16,813 bases of DNA from JBAXPW01 sp037132015 (GTDB lineage: Bacteria; Patescibacteriota; Microgenomatia; UBA1406; GWC2-37-13), in contig JBAXPW010000028.1 of NCBI GenBank assembly GCA_037132015.1, positions 1 to 16,813 on the forward strand. Direction: 5' to 3'. Below are positions 6,564 through 16,400 of the stretch, in pieces. The translations under genes and the position numbers were made by a program. The first letter of the stretch is position 1. The number at the start of each line of letters is the position of its first letter. Under the pieces are notes generated by a model. It saw only the letters and a program-made list of their open reading frames with translations, was not told the DNA's origin and searched no databases.

Positions 6564-8654
6564 TTATTTTTCTTGAAGATTTTTCAAGACGTTTTGTGGA
6601 ACTTCTTCATAATGAGAAGGTTCCATATATGAAATACCACGACCTTCTGTTAATGAACGCAAGATAGTTACATATCCAGAAAGTTCAGCGAGTGGTGCAT
6701 AGGCTTTAATCACTGTAGCACGTCCTCGTTTTTCAGTACCGAGAATTTTTCCTCGTTTACTTGAAATATCTCCAATGACAGTTCCCATAAAATCATCGGG
6801 AACTGTGACTTCAAGCTTCATGATTGGTTCAAGAAGTATCATACCTGCGTTCTTTACACCATCTTGAAACGCCATTGAGCCTGCAATTTTAAATGCTATA
6901 TCAGAAGAATCAACATCATGGAAACTTCCATCAAACACGGTTACTTGTATGTCTACCATTGGATATCCAAGAAGAACTCCTTTATCCATAGCTTCTATAA
7001 CACCTTTTTCGATAGAAGAAATAAATTCATTTGGAATTGCTCCTCCTCTAACTTTATTTACATATTTAAATCCTTCACCACGTGCAAGAGGTTCGACTTT
7101 GATGATTGCATGACCATATTGACCATGTCCACCTGTTTGTTTGATGTATTTTCCTTCTCCTTCAGCGAGTTTGAGAATTGTTTCTTTGTATGCGACTTGT
7201 GGTTTTCCAACTGTAACATCCATACCCATCTCTGTTCTCATACGATCGACAAGAATCTCAAGATGAAGTTCTCCCATTCCTGACATAATTGTCTGATTTG
7301 TTTCGTGATTTACTTTTACTCTAAATGTTGGATCCTCTTCAGAAAGTCTCTGAAGTGTAAGAGATAATTTTTCTTGATCTGCTTTTGTTTTTGGTTCAAT
7401 TGCAAGAGAGATAACAGGATCTGGAAATGTGATTTGTTCGAGTAATATTGGACTTTCTTCCGTTGCAAGTGTGTCTCCAGTTTTTGCTTCTTTTGGTCCA
7501 ACAAGTGCAACTATTTCTCCTGCATATGCTTTATCAATTTCTTCTCGTTGATTTGCATGCATTAAGAGAAGTCGACTTACACGTTCTCTTTTTCCTTTAT
7601 TTACATCATAGATATATGATCCAGATTCAAGTGTACCGGAATAAATTCGTGTATATGTCAACTTTCCTACGTGTGGATCAAGTTGAATTTTGAATGATAA
7701 TGCTGAAAATCGCTCATTAGAATCAAGTTTTCGAATTTCTTCCTCATTAGTTTTTGGATGTACTCCTCTAACTTCTGCAAGATCATGAGGAGAAGGTAGA
7801 TAATCTACAACAGCATCAAGTACTGGTTGAACACCTTTATTTCGTAGAGAACTTCCACAATATATTGGTACCAGTTTATATGCGATAGTTGCTTTTCGAA
7901 GTGCTTTTTTTAATTCTTTATTAGATGTTTCTTCACCATTTAGATATTTTGAAAGTAATACATCATCAGTTTCAGAAATTTGTTCGATCATTTTTGCTCG
8001 ATATTCTTGAGCTTTTTCTTTATATTCTTCTGGAATATCTGTAGTTGTGTATTGTGTTCCTTGTGGATCTTTGTCCCATATTAAGGCTTTCATCTCCATC
8101 AAATCAATAACGCCAATAAAATCGTGTTCTTTTCCAAGAGGGTATCCCATGACAACTGGATGTGATCCAAGTCTATCTTTGATTTCTCCAACAGTTGCTT
8201 CAAAATCAGCACCGAGTTTATCCATTTTGTTGATGAAACATACACGAGGTACTTTATATTTATCTGCTTGACGCCAAACTGTTTCTGATTGACTTTGTAC
8301 GCCTTCTTCTGCGTCAAATACAACAATTCCTCCATCAAGTACACGAAGTGAACGTTCTACTTCTGCAGTAAAGTCTACGTGTCCAGGAGTATCGATAATG
8401 TTCAAGCGAACATCACCCCAGAACGTTGTTGTTGCTGCTGATACGATTGTTATTCCTCTTTCTCGTTCCTGTGGCATCCAGTCCATCTGTGTATTTCCGT
8501 CATCAATATCTCCGATTTTATAGGATCTTCCTGTATAAAATAGAATACGTTCTGTTGTTGTTGTTTTCCCAGAATCAATATGCGCAATAACTCCGATATT
8601 ACGAATCTTGTCGCTTGTTACTACACGATTTTTTGTGATTATATTTTGAGCCAT
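6564..8654 (-). CDS. fusA: Translation elongation factor G
   Basis: EF-G is the GTPase that drives ribosomal translocation. The 696-residue length is normal. The GTP-binding motifs are all present: AHIDSGKTT at 24-32 (P-loop), RERGITI at 64-70 (switch I), DTPGH at 88-92, NKMD at 142-145 and CGSS for G5. Domain IV shows KQTGGHGQYGH and the tip segment HDVDSSDIAFKIAGSMAF. The P-loop has Ser where most bacterial EF-Gs have Ala (AHIDAGKTT); Ser is what I recall from mitochondrial EF-G1. It is the last gene of the rpoB-rpoC-rpsL-rpsG-fusA cluster; no tuf gene follows, and a strong hairpin comes next. The ATG start (MAQNIITKNR) has no ribosome-binding motif. Confidence 0.98.
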   Translation of the reverse strand: MAQNIITKNRVVTSDKIRNIGVIAHIDSGKTTTTERILFYTGRSYKIGDIDDGNTQMDWMPQERERGITIVSAATTTFWGDVRLNIIDTPGHVDFTAEVERSLRVLDGGIVVFDAEEGVQSQSETVWRQADKYKVPRVCFINKMDKLGADFEATVGEIKDRLGSHPVVMGYPLGKEHDFIGVIDLMEMKALIWDKDPQGTQYTTTDIPEEYKEKAQEYRAKMIEQISETDDVLLSKYLNGEETSNKELKKALRKATIAYKLVPIYCGSSLRNKGVQPVLDAVVDYLPSPHDLAEVRGVHPKTNEEEIRKLDSNERFSALSFKIQLDPHVGKLTYTRIYSGTLESGSYIYDVNKGKRERVSRLLLMHANQREEIDKAYAGEIVALVGPKEAKTGDTLATEESPILLEQITFPDPVISLAIEPKTKADQEKLSLTLQRLSEEDPTFRVKVNHETNQTIMSGMGELHLEILVDRMRTEMGMDVTVGKPQVAYKETILKLAEGEGKYIKQTGGHGQYGHAIIKVEPLARGEGFKYVNKVRGGAIPNEFISSIEKGVIEAMDKGVLLGYPMVDIQVTVFDGSFHDVDSSDIAFKIAGSMAFQDGVKNAGMILLEPIMKLEVTVPDDFMGTVIGDISSKRGKILGTEKRGRATVIKAYAPLAELSGYVTILRSLTEGRGISYMEPSHYEEVPQNVLKNLQEK

Positions 8655-8773
8655 ATGAAATAAACAAATTCTAAATTATAGACAAACAATTAGCTGTCTA
8701 ACTGTTTAGGATGCTAAAAAACTATTGGATTTAGGAACTAAACAACTAATCAGCTAAAAAGCTTATAGCTATT
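8655..8773 (-). promoter_or_regulatory. rpsG-fusA intergenic region with a candidate fusA promoter
   Basis: This 119-nt AT-rich gap is the longest within the operon. On the minus strand an exact TATAAT (8675-8680) stands 20 nt before the fusA ATG and would give a leader of about 13 nt. The matching -35 is poor (GTTAGA-like at 16 nt). Degenerate repeats of a GTTTAG/AGCTAAT type recur through the gap. An AGCT-ATA-AGCT mini-stem followed by five Ts lies just after rpsG, too weak to call a terminator. It may let fusA be transcribed in addition to read-through from rpoB. Confidence 0.4.
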
Positions 8774-9247
8774 TTACCACTTTAAGTGAGAAAATGCTTT
8801 GTTAGCTTCTGCTAATTTTTCTGCTTGAGCTTTTTTTGTCATAGCTTGACCTTGACTTTTAGAAGCATCAATTATTTCAGAACTTAATTTTGCTTTAAAA
8901 GATCTAAATTCTTTATTTGATTTTGCACGAGCAGCATCAAGAATCCATGTTAAAGCAAGATATAGTTTGCGATCTTTGCGTACTTCAGTAGGAACAAGGT
9001 AGGATGCTCCACCTAAACGTCTTGGTTTTACTTCTACAGAAGGAGCTACATTTGAAATAGCTTTATGAATAAGTTTTAATGGATCTTCTCCTTGATTCTT
9101 AAAATCATCCATCATTTCGTAGATAATTTTTTTAGCAGTATCTTTTTTCCCATCTTGCATTGTGTAGTTAATGAGTTTTGCAATCTCAAAACTTGCATGT
9201 AACGGATCTACTAATACTGGCTGTCTTTTATATTGATGTCTAGGCAT
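8774..9247 (-). CDS. rpsG: Small-subunit ribosomal protein S7
   Basis: S7 nucleates folding of the 16S rRNA 3' major domain and contacts E-site tRNA. The 157-residue protein shows the family pattern: N-terminal MPRHQYKRQPVLVDP, INYTMQDGKK (about residues 26-35), VEVKPRRLGGASYLVPTEVR in the central region, and the conserved end AEANKAFSHLKW. Length is typical. It lies 20 nt after rpsL, in standard str-operon order. The start ATG follows an A/T-only run with no Shine-Dalgarno motif. In model bacteria S7 autoregulates its operon; no comparable site was identified here. Confidence 0.97.
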   Translation of the reverse strand: MPRHQYKRQPVLVDPLHASFEIAKLINYTMQDGKKDTAKKIIYEMMDDFKNQGEDPLKLIHKAISNVAPSVEVKPRRLGGASYLVPTEVRKDRKLYLALTWILDAARAKSNKEFRSFKAKLSSEIIDASKSQGQAMTKKAQAEKLAEANKAFSHLKW

Positions 9248-9267
9248 TTTAAATTAAAAATTACTAA

Positions 9268-9690
9268 TTAGGTTGCTTTTTTTACCTCTTTTTTACTTCC
9301 GTATTTTGAACGTGAAGTGGTTCGATTTGCAACTCCCGCTGTGTCAAACTTACCACGAACTATATGATACTTTACACCCGGCAAATCTTTTACACGACCA
9401 CCACGTATAAGTACGATAGAGTGCTCTGCTAAGTTATGACCAATGCCTTGAATATATGCTGTAATCTCCATTTTATTTGATAATCTTACACGAGCAACTT
9501 TTCGCAAAGCTGAGTTTGGTTTTTTTGGTGTCATTGTACGTACGACTGTGCAGACTCCTCTTTTCATAGGATTTTCTGTCTTAACATAACGACGTTTAAC
9601 GGCATTAAAGCTTGTCTTTAATGCTGCTGCACGTGATTTTGGTACACGTTTAGCTCGTTTGTGTTTGATTAGCTGGTTGATTGTAGGCAT
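9268..9690 (-). CDS. rpsL: Small-subunit ribosomal protein S12
   Basis: S12 lies at the decoding centre and controls accuracy. The 140 residues show MPTINQL at the start, TPKKPNSALRK at 54-64, GIGHNLAEHS at 82-91 and IRGGRVKDLPGVKYH at 95-109. The decoding-loop lysines (Lys56/Lys57 and Lys101) that mutate in streptomycin resistance are the wild-type residues, and Asp102, the RimO methylthiolation position, is present. It has the roughly 14-residue insertion before the PKRGVC-like region (here PMKRGVC) seen in Gram-positive S12. The start lies inside rpoC: the ATG is 41 nt before the end of that gene, and the MPTINQL N-terminus confirms it. Confidence 0.97.
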   Translation of the reverse strand: MPTINQLIKHKRAKRVPKSRAAALKTSFNAVKRRYVKTENPMKRGVCTVVRTMTPKKPNSALRKVARVRLSNKMEITAYIQGIGHNLAEHSIVLIRGGRVKDLPGVKYHIVRGKFDTAGVANRTTSRSKYGSKKEVKKAT

Positions 9691-12600
9691 ATTTGCTTAT
9701 AAATTTGGCGTAATAACGTTCAATTAATTCTTTATTAACAGGTATCAGTCGGCCTATTATAACATTTTCTTTGAGTCCTAGCAAGTAGTCAACTTGACCC
9801 TTGATAGCTGCCGATGATAAGACACCTGTTGTTTGTTCGAATGATGCTGCTGATAACCATGAGTCTGTATAGATTGCTGCTCGTGTGATTCCGAGAATTG
9901 AAACCTTACCGACAGATGGTTTACCTCCGAGAGCAAGAACTTTTTTATTTTCTTCCTCAAATCGGATTCTTGATACAACTTCATCTTTTATGAAGGACGT
10001 ATCACCTTCATCATCAATAATAACTTTGTCACTCATTTTTCTAATAAGAACTTCATAGTGCTTATCATGTATTGCAATACCTTGTGATTCGTATACTTTT
10101 TGTATCTCATTTAATAGATACAATTGAGCATCACGTAAACCTCGGATTGCTAAGATATCGCTTACATTTAAGTTTCCTTCAGAAAGTGCGGTACCAACTG
10201 CTATAAGATCTCCATCTTTGACCTTTAATTTCTGAGACATAGGAATAATAAATTCTTGTTCTTGTGCATTTTCTCCTGATGTTGGTGTGATAACAACTGT
10301 GTAAATATCTTTATCAGAATCTTCTTTTACTGTTGCTCTTCCTGCCACTTCTGCGATAGGTGAAACTATTTTTGGTGTTCTTGTTTCAAATAGTTCTTCG
10401 ACACGTGGCAAACCTTGAGTTACGTCTGCGATAACGATTCCTCCAAAGTGTCTAACACGCATTGTAAGCTGTGTTCCAGGCTCTCCGATAGATTGGGCTG
10501 CAAGTACACCTGCTGGCACACCTATGTCTACTAATCGACCTGTTGAAAGATCATTACCATAACATTTTTGGCAAAGACCAATCTTTGATTTACAATAGAG
10601 TGGTGATCTAACAGTAATAGTTCCGATTTTGTTTTCTTCAATCAAGGCTACTTTATCATCATCAAGTAATTCGCCAGATTTTACAATAACTTCCTTTTTA
10701 TCTGTTACAACATCTTTTGCTAAGAAACGTCCACGTATACGATCTTTCATACGTTCTCCACGTTCTTCGGTTGAGATAATGGTAAGTCCTGCTTCAGTAC
10801 TACAATCTTCTTCACGAATAATCATATCATGAGCTACATCATGAAGACGACGAGTAAGGTATCCTGCGTCTGCTGTTTTTAGAGCAGAATCAGTAAGTCC
10901 TTTACGAGCTCCTCTTGTTGAGATGACGTACTCATAGATTGATAATCCTTCTCGATAATTTGATTTTGTAGGAATTTCAATAATTTTTCCCATTGGATCA
11001 ACAACGAGTCCTTTCATTGCTGAAAGTTGTTTTAATTGTTCTCGAGATGCACGTGGTCCTCCTGATTTGATACTTATTTTTACTGGATTTTCTTCATCGA
11101 GAGCATTCCATGTCTGATCTGCTAGTTTCTCGGTTGTTTCAATCCATAATTTGTTTGAGTAACGTTTTCGTTCATCTTGGGTTAATAGTCCCATGTTATA
11201 ATTCTGTTCGATTTTTTTAATCTCTATTTCAGTTTGGTGAATCACATCATTTTTTTCAGGAATGATGACACAGTCAAATATTGAAACTGATAGTCCACCT
11301 GCTATAGTTGCCGACCAGAATCCAAGCGTCTTAATTCTATCAATAAGTTCTCCAACTATTTTATTATCATTAAATAATTTGATAGCTTTGACGATAAGAC
11401 TTTTTATGTCTGCTGCTTTAACTTCAATATTGATATACTGTAGTTCAAGAGGCAAAATATTATTGAATATGATGCGCCCTACAGTTGTTTTTACTGCTTC
11501 TTCACTTAATTTGACATAAATAGGTTGTCTTAAACTAATTTTATTTAAGTGAAAGTACGTAATTGCTTCATCTTTGCTTGAGAAAAATCTCAATTTTTCA
11601 TCTGGTGTTTTTGCATAACTATTATCCATTGTTGTGAGATAATAGATTCCAAGTGCCATTTCTTTATTTGGAATGACGATTGGGGATCCGTCTGCTGGTT
11701 TTAACAAATTGTGATAAGGCAACATGCGATCTTCCACCTCTTTTATTGCATTCTTTGACAATGGTAAAAATACTCCCATTGCGTCTCCATCAAAGTCTGC
11801 ATTGTATCCTGAACAGACAGTAGGATGAAGTTTGATTGCATATGAATCTGTCAAAACTGGATAGAATCCAAGAATTGAAAGCTTGTGCAACGTTGGTGCA
11901 CGATTCAGAAGTACTGGATGATGTTTAGTAATTTCTTCTAGAATGTCATATACTACTGGTTCTTTACGTTCAAGGAAATTTTTAGCACTTTTTATATTTG
12001 GTGCAAGTCCTCGAACTATTATTTCATGTAATAAATGTGGTTTAAAAAGCTCAAGTGCCATCTCTTTAGGGATACCACATTGATCGATTCGTAATTCAGG
12101 ACCTACTATGATTGTAGATCGTCCAGAATAATCAACTCTTTTTCCAAGAAGATTCTGACGGAATCGTCCTTGTTTGCCTCGAAGAATATCTGAAAGCGAT
12201 TTTAGCACTTTTGCAGAAGATCCTTGTCCTCGTGATCTACCTCTTGATTTTTGTAAATCGAGAAGAGAGTCAACAGCTTCCTGCAACATACGTTTTTCGT
12301 TTCGTAATATTATTTCAGGTGCTCCAAGATCGATAAGTTGTTTCAAACGAATATTACGATTGATTACACGACGATATAAATCATTTAAGTCTGATGTTGC
12401 GAATTTACCACCTGCTAGTTGTACAACTGGACGAAGATCTGGTGGGATCACAGGCAAAACAGAGAGTAACATCCATACTGGTTTAATATTACTTTTTAAG
12501 AACGATTCAATAACACGTGCTTTTTTTAATAATTTATTTCTACGCTCTCCCTTAGCCTTACTAAGTTCTGCTAATGTATTGGTATATTCTTTTTGAAGAT

Positions 12601-13435
12601 CAAAAGTGTTTAAAATATCATACAACACTTCAGATCCCATGCCGACTTTGACACAGTCTTCAACACCTTTTTCTCGAAGGAAAAGATAGTCATCTTCTTC
12701 AAGAACATCGTTGTATTTTACGGCCTTCACGATTTTGATAACTCGTTCATAGAACGCTACTCGCTGAGCTTTTGATTCAACGAATTTATCAGACATGAGT
12801 TTGAGATTTTCTCGTTCTTTTAACTCAAGTTCTTGAAGTGTTAATTCTCGTTGTTCATCATTCAAAATTCTTTTTTCAACACTTTTTGTCTGATCTTCAA
12901 AATCTGTATGAACTTTTTTCTTATTTTGTTCATAACCTTCTTCTTCTTCTTGAATTTCTTTAGTTTTGAGTTTTTCAAGTGATTCTAATGCTGATTTTTG
13001 TTTATCTTTGTCAACATCTCGTACGAGATATAATGCGTAATAAATAATTCTTTCTAGCGCCTGAGGTGGAACATCAAGAATGATACTTAAAGGAGATGAT
13101 GATCCTTTGAAATACCAGATATGAGCGATAGGAGTTGCTAATTTGATGTGTCCCATGCGTTCACGTCTGACAACAGATGACGTAACTTCAACTCCACAAC
13201 GATCGCAAACTATTCCACGATATCGAATACGTTTATATTTGCCACAATAACACTCGTAATCTTTTGTAGGGCCAAATATTCGTTCATCAAATAGTCCATC
13301 TTTTTCAGGACGAAACGTACGATAATTGATCGTTTCTGGTTTTGTTACTTCACCTTTTGACCATGTTAATATGTCTTCAGGAGAAGCTAATCTTATTTTA
13401 AGACCGGTAAATTCCACCATTTGCAAATCTTCCAT
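9650..13435 (-). CDS. rpoC: RNA polymerase subunit beta'
   Basis: This is the 1261-residue catalytic beta' subunit of bacterial RNA polymerase. Visible marks are the N-terminal zinc site (Cys62, 64, 77, 80), LRGKQGRFRQNLLGKRVDYSGRS starting at 418, the active-site NADFDGD at 545-551 (Mg-binding Asp547, 549, 551), a trigger loop GLTDSALKTADAGYLTRRL near 846-864, and the second zinc site (Cys878, 948, 955, 958). After the catalytic Asps it reads AMGVF, where most bacteria have QMAVH. Residues about 140-225 are a highly charged, probably coiled-coil insertion in the clamp region. Start is ATG 13435, 3 nt after rpoB; Met6 (ATG 13420), with GGAAG 8 nt before it, is a reasonable alternative. The 3' end overlaps rpsL by 41 nt. 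Confidence 0.98.
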   Translation of the reverse strand: MEDLQMVEFTGLKIRLASPEDILTWSKGEVTKPETINYRTFRPEKDGLFDERIFGPTKDYECYCGKYKRIRYRGIVCDRCGVEVTSSVVRRERMGHIKLATPIAHIWYFKGSSSPLSIILDVPPQALERIIYYALYLVRDVDKDKQKSALESLEKLKTKEIQEEEEGYEQNKKKVHTDFEDQTKSVEKRILNDEQRELTLQELELKERENLKLMSDKFVESKAQRVAFYERVIKIVKAVKYNDVLEEDDYLFLREKGVEDCVKVGMGSEVLYDILNTFDLQKEYTNTLAELSKAKGERRNKLLKKARVIESFLKSNIKPVWMLLSVLPVIPPDLRPVVQLAGGKFATSDLNDLYRRVINRNIRLKQLIDLGAPEIILRNEKRMLQEAVDSLLDLQKSRGRSRGQGSSAKVLKSLSDILRGKQGRFRQNLLGKRVDYSGRSTIIVGPELRIDQCGIPKEMALELFKPHLLHEIIVRGLAPNIKSAKNFLERKEPVVYDILEEITKHHPVLLNRAPTLHKLSILGFYPVLTDSYAIKLHPTVCSGYNADFDGDAMGVFLPLSKNAIKEVEDRMLPYHNLLKPADGSPIVIPNKEMALGIYYLTTMDNSYAKTPDEKLRFFSSKDEAITYFHLNKISLRQPIYVKLSEEAVKTTVGRIIFNNILPLELQYINIEVKAADIKSLIVKAIKLFNDNKIVGELIDRIKTLGFWSATIAGGLSVSIFDCVIIPEKNDVIHQTEIEIKKIEQNYNMGLLTQDERKRYSNKLWIETTEKLADQTWNALDEENPVKISIKSGGPRASREQLKQLSAMKGLVVDPMGKIIEIPTKSNYREGLSIYEYVISTRGARKGLTDSALKTADAGYLTRRLHDVAHDMIIREEDCSTEAGLTIISTEERGERMKDRIRGRFLAKDVVTDKKEVIVKSGELLDDDKVALIEENKIGTITVRSPLYCKSKIGLCQKCYGNDLSTGRLVDIGVPAGVLAAQSIGEPGTQLTMRVRHFGGIVIADVTQGLPRVEELFETRTPKIVSPIAEVAGRATVKEDSDKDIYTVVITPTSGENAQEQEFIIPMSQKLKVKDGDLIAVGTALSEGNLNVSDILAIRGLRDAQLYLLNEIQKVYESQGIAIHDKHYEVLIRKMSDKVIIDDEGDTSFIKDEVVSRIRFEEENKKVLALGGKPSVGKVSILGITRAAIYTDSWLSAASFEQTTGVLSSAAIKGQVDYLLGLKENVIIGRLIPVNKELIERYYAKFISKYAYNQPANQTQTS

Positions 13436-13438
13436 AGA

Positions 13439-16400
13439 TTAGCTAATAAAGTCAATTGATAACCCAAGAGCATTTAATTCTTTCAACAATACATGAAACG
13501 ATTCTGGAACACTCGATTGAGGAATGTCCAATCCCTTGATAATTGCTTCAAAGGCTTTGGTGCGTCCACGTACGTCATCACTCTTAATAGTAAGTATTTC
13601 TTGTAAAGTATATGGAACACGATGTGATTCAAGTGCCCAGACTTCCATTTCTCCAAATCTTTGTCCTCCCATTTGTGATTTTCCTCCAAGTGGTTGTTGA
13701 GTAACAAGAGAATATGGTCCAACGGATCGTGCATGGAACTTATCTTCCACCATGTGTATAAGTTTCAAGATATATCCAACTCCAACTAGCACTGGACATT
13801 CAAAAGGTTGTCCCGACTGTCCATCATATAAAGTAACCTTACCATCTGCAGGTAATCCAAGTTTTTCTAATTCATCAAAGATAAATTGTTCTTTAATCTT
13901 TTCAAAAACAGGTACTGATATCTGCTGATTATTTTTCTTAGCTATTAGTCCAAGTAATGTTTCGAACAACTGTCCGAGGTTCATTCTTGCGAGAATAGAT
14001 AATGGTGATATGATAATATCAACAGGTGTACCATCTGCAAGGTAAGGCATATCATGTTCTGGTAATACCCGAGCAATGACTCCTTTGTTTCCATGTCTTC
14101 CTGCTAATTTATCTCCCACCTGAATTTTTCTCAGTTGAGCTGTTGTTACCATGATACGTTTCATGATACTTGGTTCGAGTTCGTTTGGATCTTTTTTTGA
14201 ATCGATTGATTCAACTTTGACGACAGTCCCTCGTTTGCCATATGGCATACGAAGTGATGTATCTTTAACATCTTTTGCCTTTTCTCCAAAGATAGCTCTG
14301 AGAAGTCGTTCTTCTGCTGTAAGTTCGCGTTCACCTTTTGGTGCAACTTTGCCAACAAGAATATCTCCACCTTTTACATTTGTACCCATAAGAACCATAC
14401 CTTCTTTGTCAAGATTTGCAAGAACTTCTTCACGCACATTTGGGATATCTCGTGTTAGTTCTTCAGGTCCAAGTTTGGTATCAACAAGATCTGCTACAAA
14501 TTCTTCACAGGCGATTGACGTTAATAAATCTTCTTTGACTACTCTTTCTGAAACTACAAATCCGTCTTCATATCCAAGTCCATTTAAGGATGTATAGGCA
14601 ATGACAAGATTTTGTCCCAATCCAAGCTTTCCACCTTGAGAACTAGGTCCATCAACTAAAATCTGACCTTTTTTCATTTTTTGGTCTGGTTCAACAGCTG
14701 GATGTTGATCGAAACATACATCTTTGTTTGTTCTGTGAAATCGTTCCAATGTATATTTATATTCTTTACCTGATTTACCTTTAAAAGTTACACGTTCTCC
14801 ATCAACATAGGTTACAGTTCCATCTTCTGGCGCCTGTACAGTTCGACCTAGAGCAGAGCTGATTTTCGTTTCCATGCCTGTTCCAACAAGTGCTGCTGCA
14901 GGTCGTACGAGCGGTACTGCCTGACATTGCATGTGAGTACCCATCAGAGCACGAGAAGCATCATCATTTTGCAAGAATGGAATCATTGCTGCTGATATAC
15001 CGATTGCCTGACGAGGGGAAACGTCTACAAAATCAATTTTTTCTGCTGGTATTTCAGTAAGATCGCCTTTGTATCGTGCAATTACTGTAGTATCTAGTAA
15101 ATATCCATCCTCACTCATGTTTACACTCGGTGAAGTGATATAATATTTTTCTTCGTCATCAGCTTGAAAATATACAAATTCATCAGTTACTTTAATTTTT
15201 GTACCTTTTGCTGATTTTTCTTTGATTACTTTTTTATATGGTGTCTCAAGGAAGCCATATTTATTGACTCTTGAATACATAGCCATATAAGTAACGACTC
15301 CGATATTTGGACCTTCTGGAGAACGAATTGGACATATTCTACCATATTGAGATGGAGCGATATCACGAATTGAGAATGATGCTCGTTCTTTTTCAATACC
15401 ACCAGGTCCACCAACGGTGATTCTTCTTAAATTATCTACTTCAGCTAGGGGATTTGTCTGATCAACTATTGTTGAGAGCTGACTAGTACGATAAAAAGAA
15501 TTGATTGCCATAACTATTGGTTTTGAGTTTACGATTTGGGATGGGGTTGGTTGCGTATCACTTGCGACTAGACTCATGCGTTCTTTTACTTCTTTTTCCG
15601 TTCGGACCATTCCAACACGTACTCCGTACATACCGATGAGTTCTCCAACTGTTCGTAAACGTCTGTTTCCAAGATGATCAATGTCATCAAACTGACCTTG
15701 TTTTTTTGTCAGATTAACTAAATATTTGATTGCTTCTATTACATCTCTTTTTGTTAAAAGATGACTTTCGTGATCAATTTCTACATTTAATCCTAATTTT
15801 TTATTTATTTTAAATCGACCAACATCTGCTAAAGAATATCGTCTATGATCGAAAAACATAGAATTTAATGTTTTGTATGCATTATCAAGAACAAGTGGCT
15901 CTCCTGGTTTCATCTTACGATAAAACTCAAGAACTGCTTCTTCTTTATTTTTTGTGCGATCCTTTTTAAATGTTGGAACGATATATTTTTCGAATACTTC
16001 TCTATCAACATCACTAAAATGTTGAAGAAGAGAATTGGTGCTTTCTCCATCAAAAAGTCTTAAGAATACAGATGCTAGTAATTTTCGTTTTTTATTGACT
16101 TTGATTTCGATTAATCCATGTTTATTAATAGTAAAATCTATCCACGCTCCAATATATGGTCGAATTTCTGCGTTATAAAGAGTAAGACCTGTTGATTTAT
16201 CAATCTCTGCGGTAAAGTAAATTCCCGGTGATCGTACTATTTGATTGATAATGGCTCGCTCAATACCATTGATGATAAAGGTACCTCGATCGGTCATATT
16301 AGGAAGATTAAAGAAGTACACATCTTGTGTTTTTTCTGTACCAGTTTTTTTATTTGTAAGCTTTAAAGTAGCATATACTGGTGCATCGTATGTTAATTTT

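Noticed and set aside
6918..7283. 121-codon open frame antisense to fusA
   Set aside because: Lies wholly over conserved EF-G domains; Phe/Cys/Ser-rich composition is a codon shadow.
8755..8773. Terminator after rpsG (AGCT-ATA-AGCT then Ts on the minus strand)
   Set aside because: Stem of only 4 bp; not stable enough to support a call.
12174..12596. 140-codon open frame on the plus strand inside rpoC
   Set aside because: Antisense shadow of conserved rpoC sequence; no recognisable domain.
14151..14597. 148-codon open frame on the plus strand inside rpoB
   Set aside because: It is antisense to an unbroken, highly conserved rpoB and shows Ser/Arg-rich antisense composition; no independent support.
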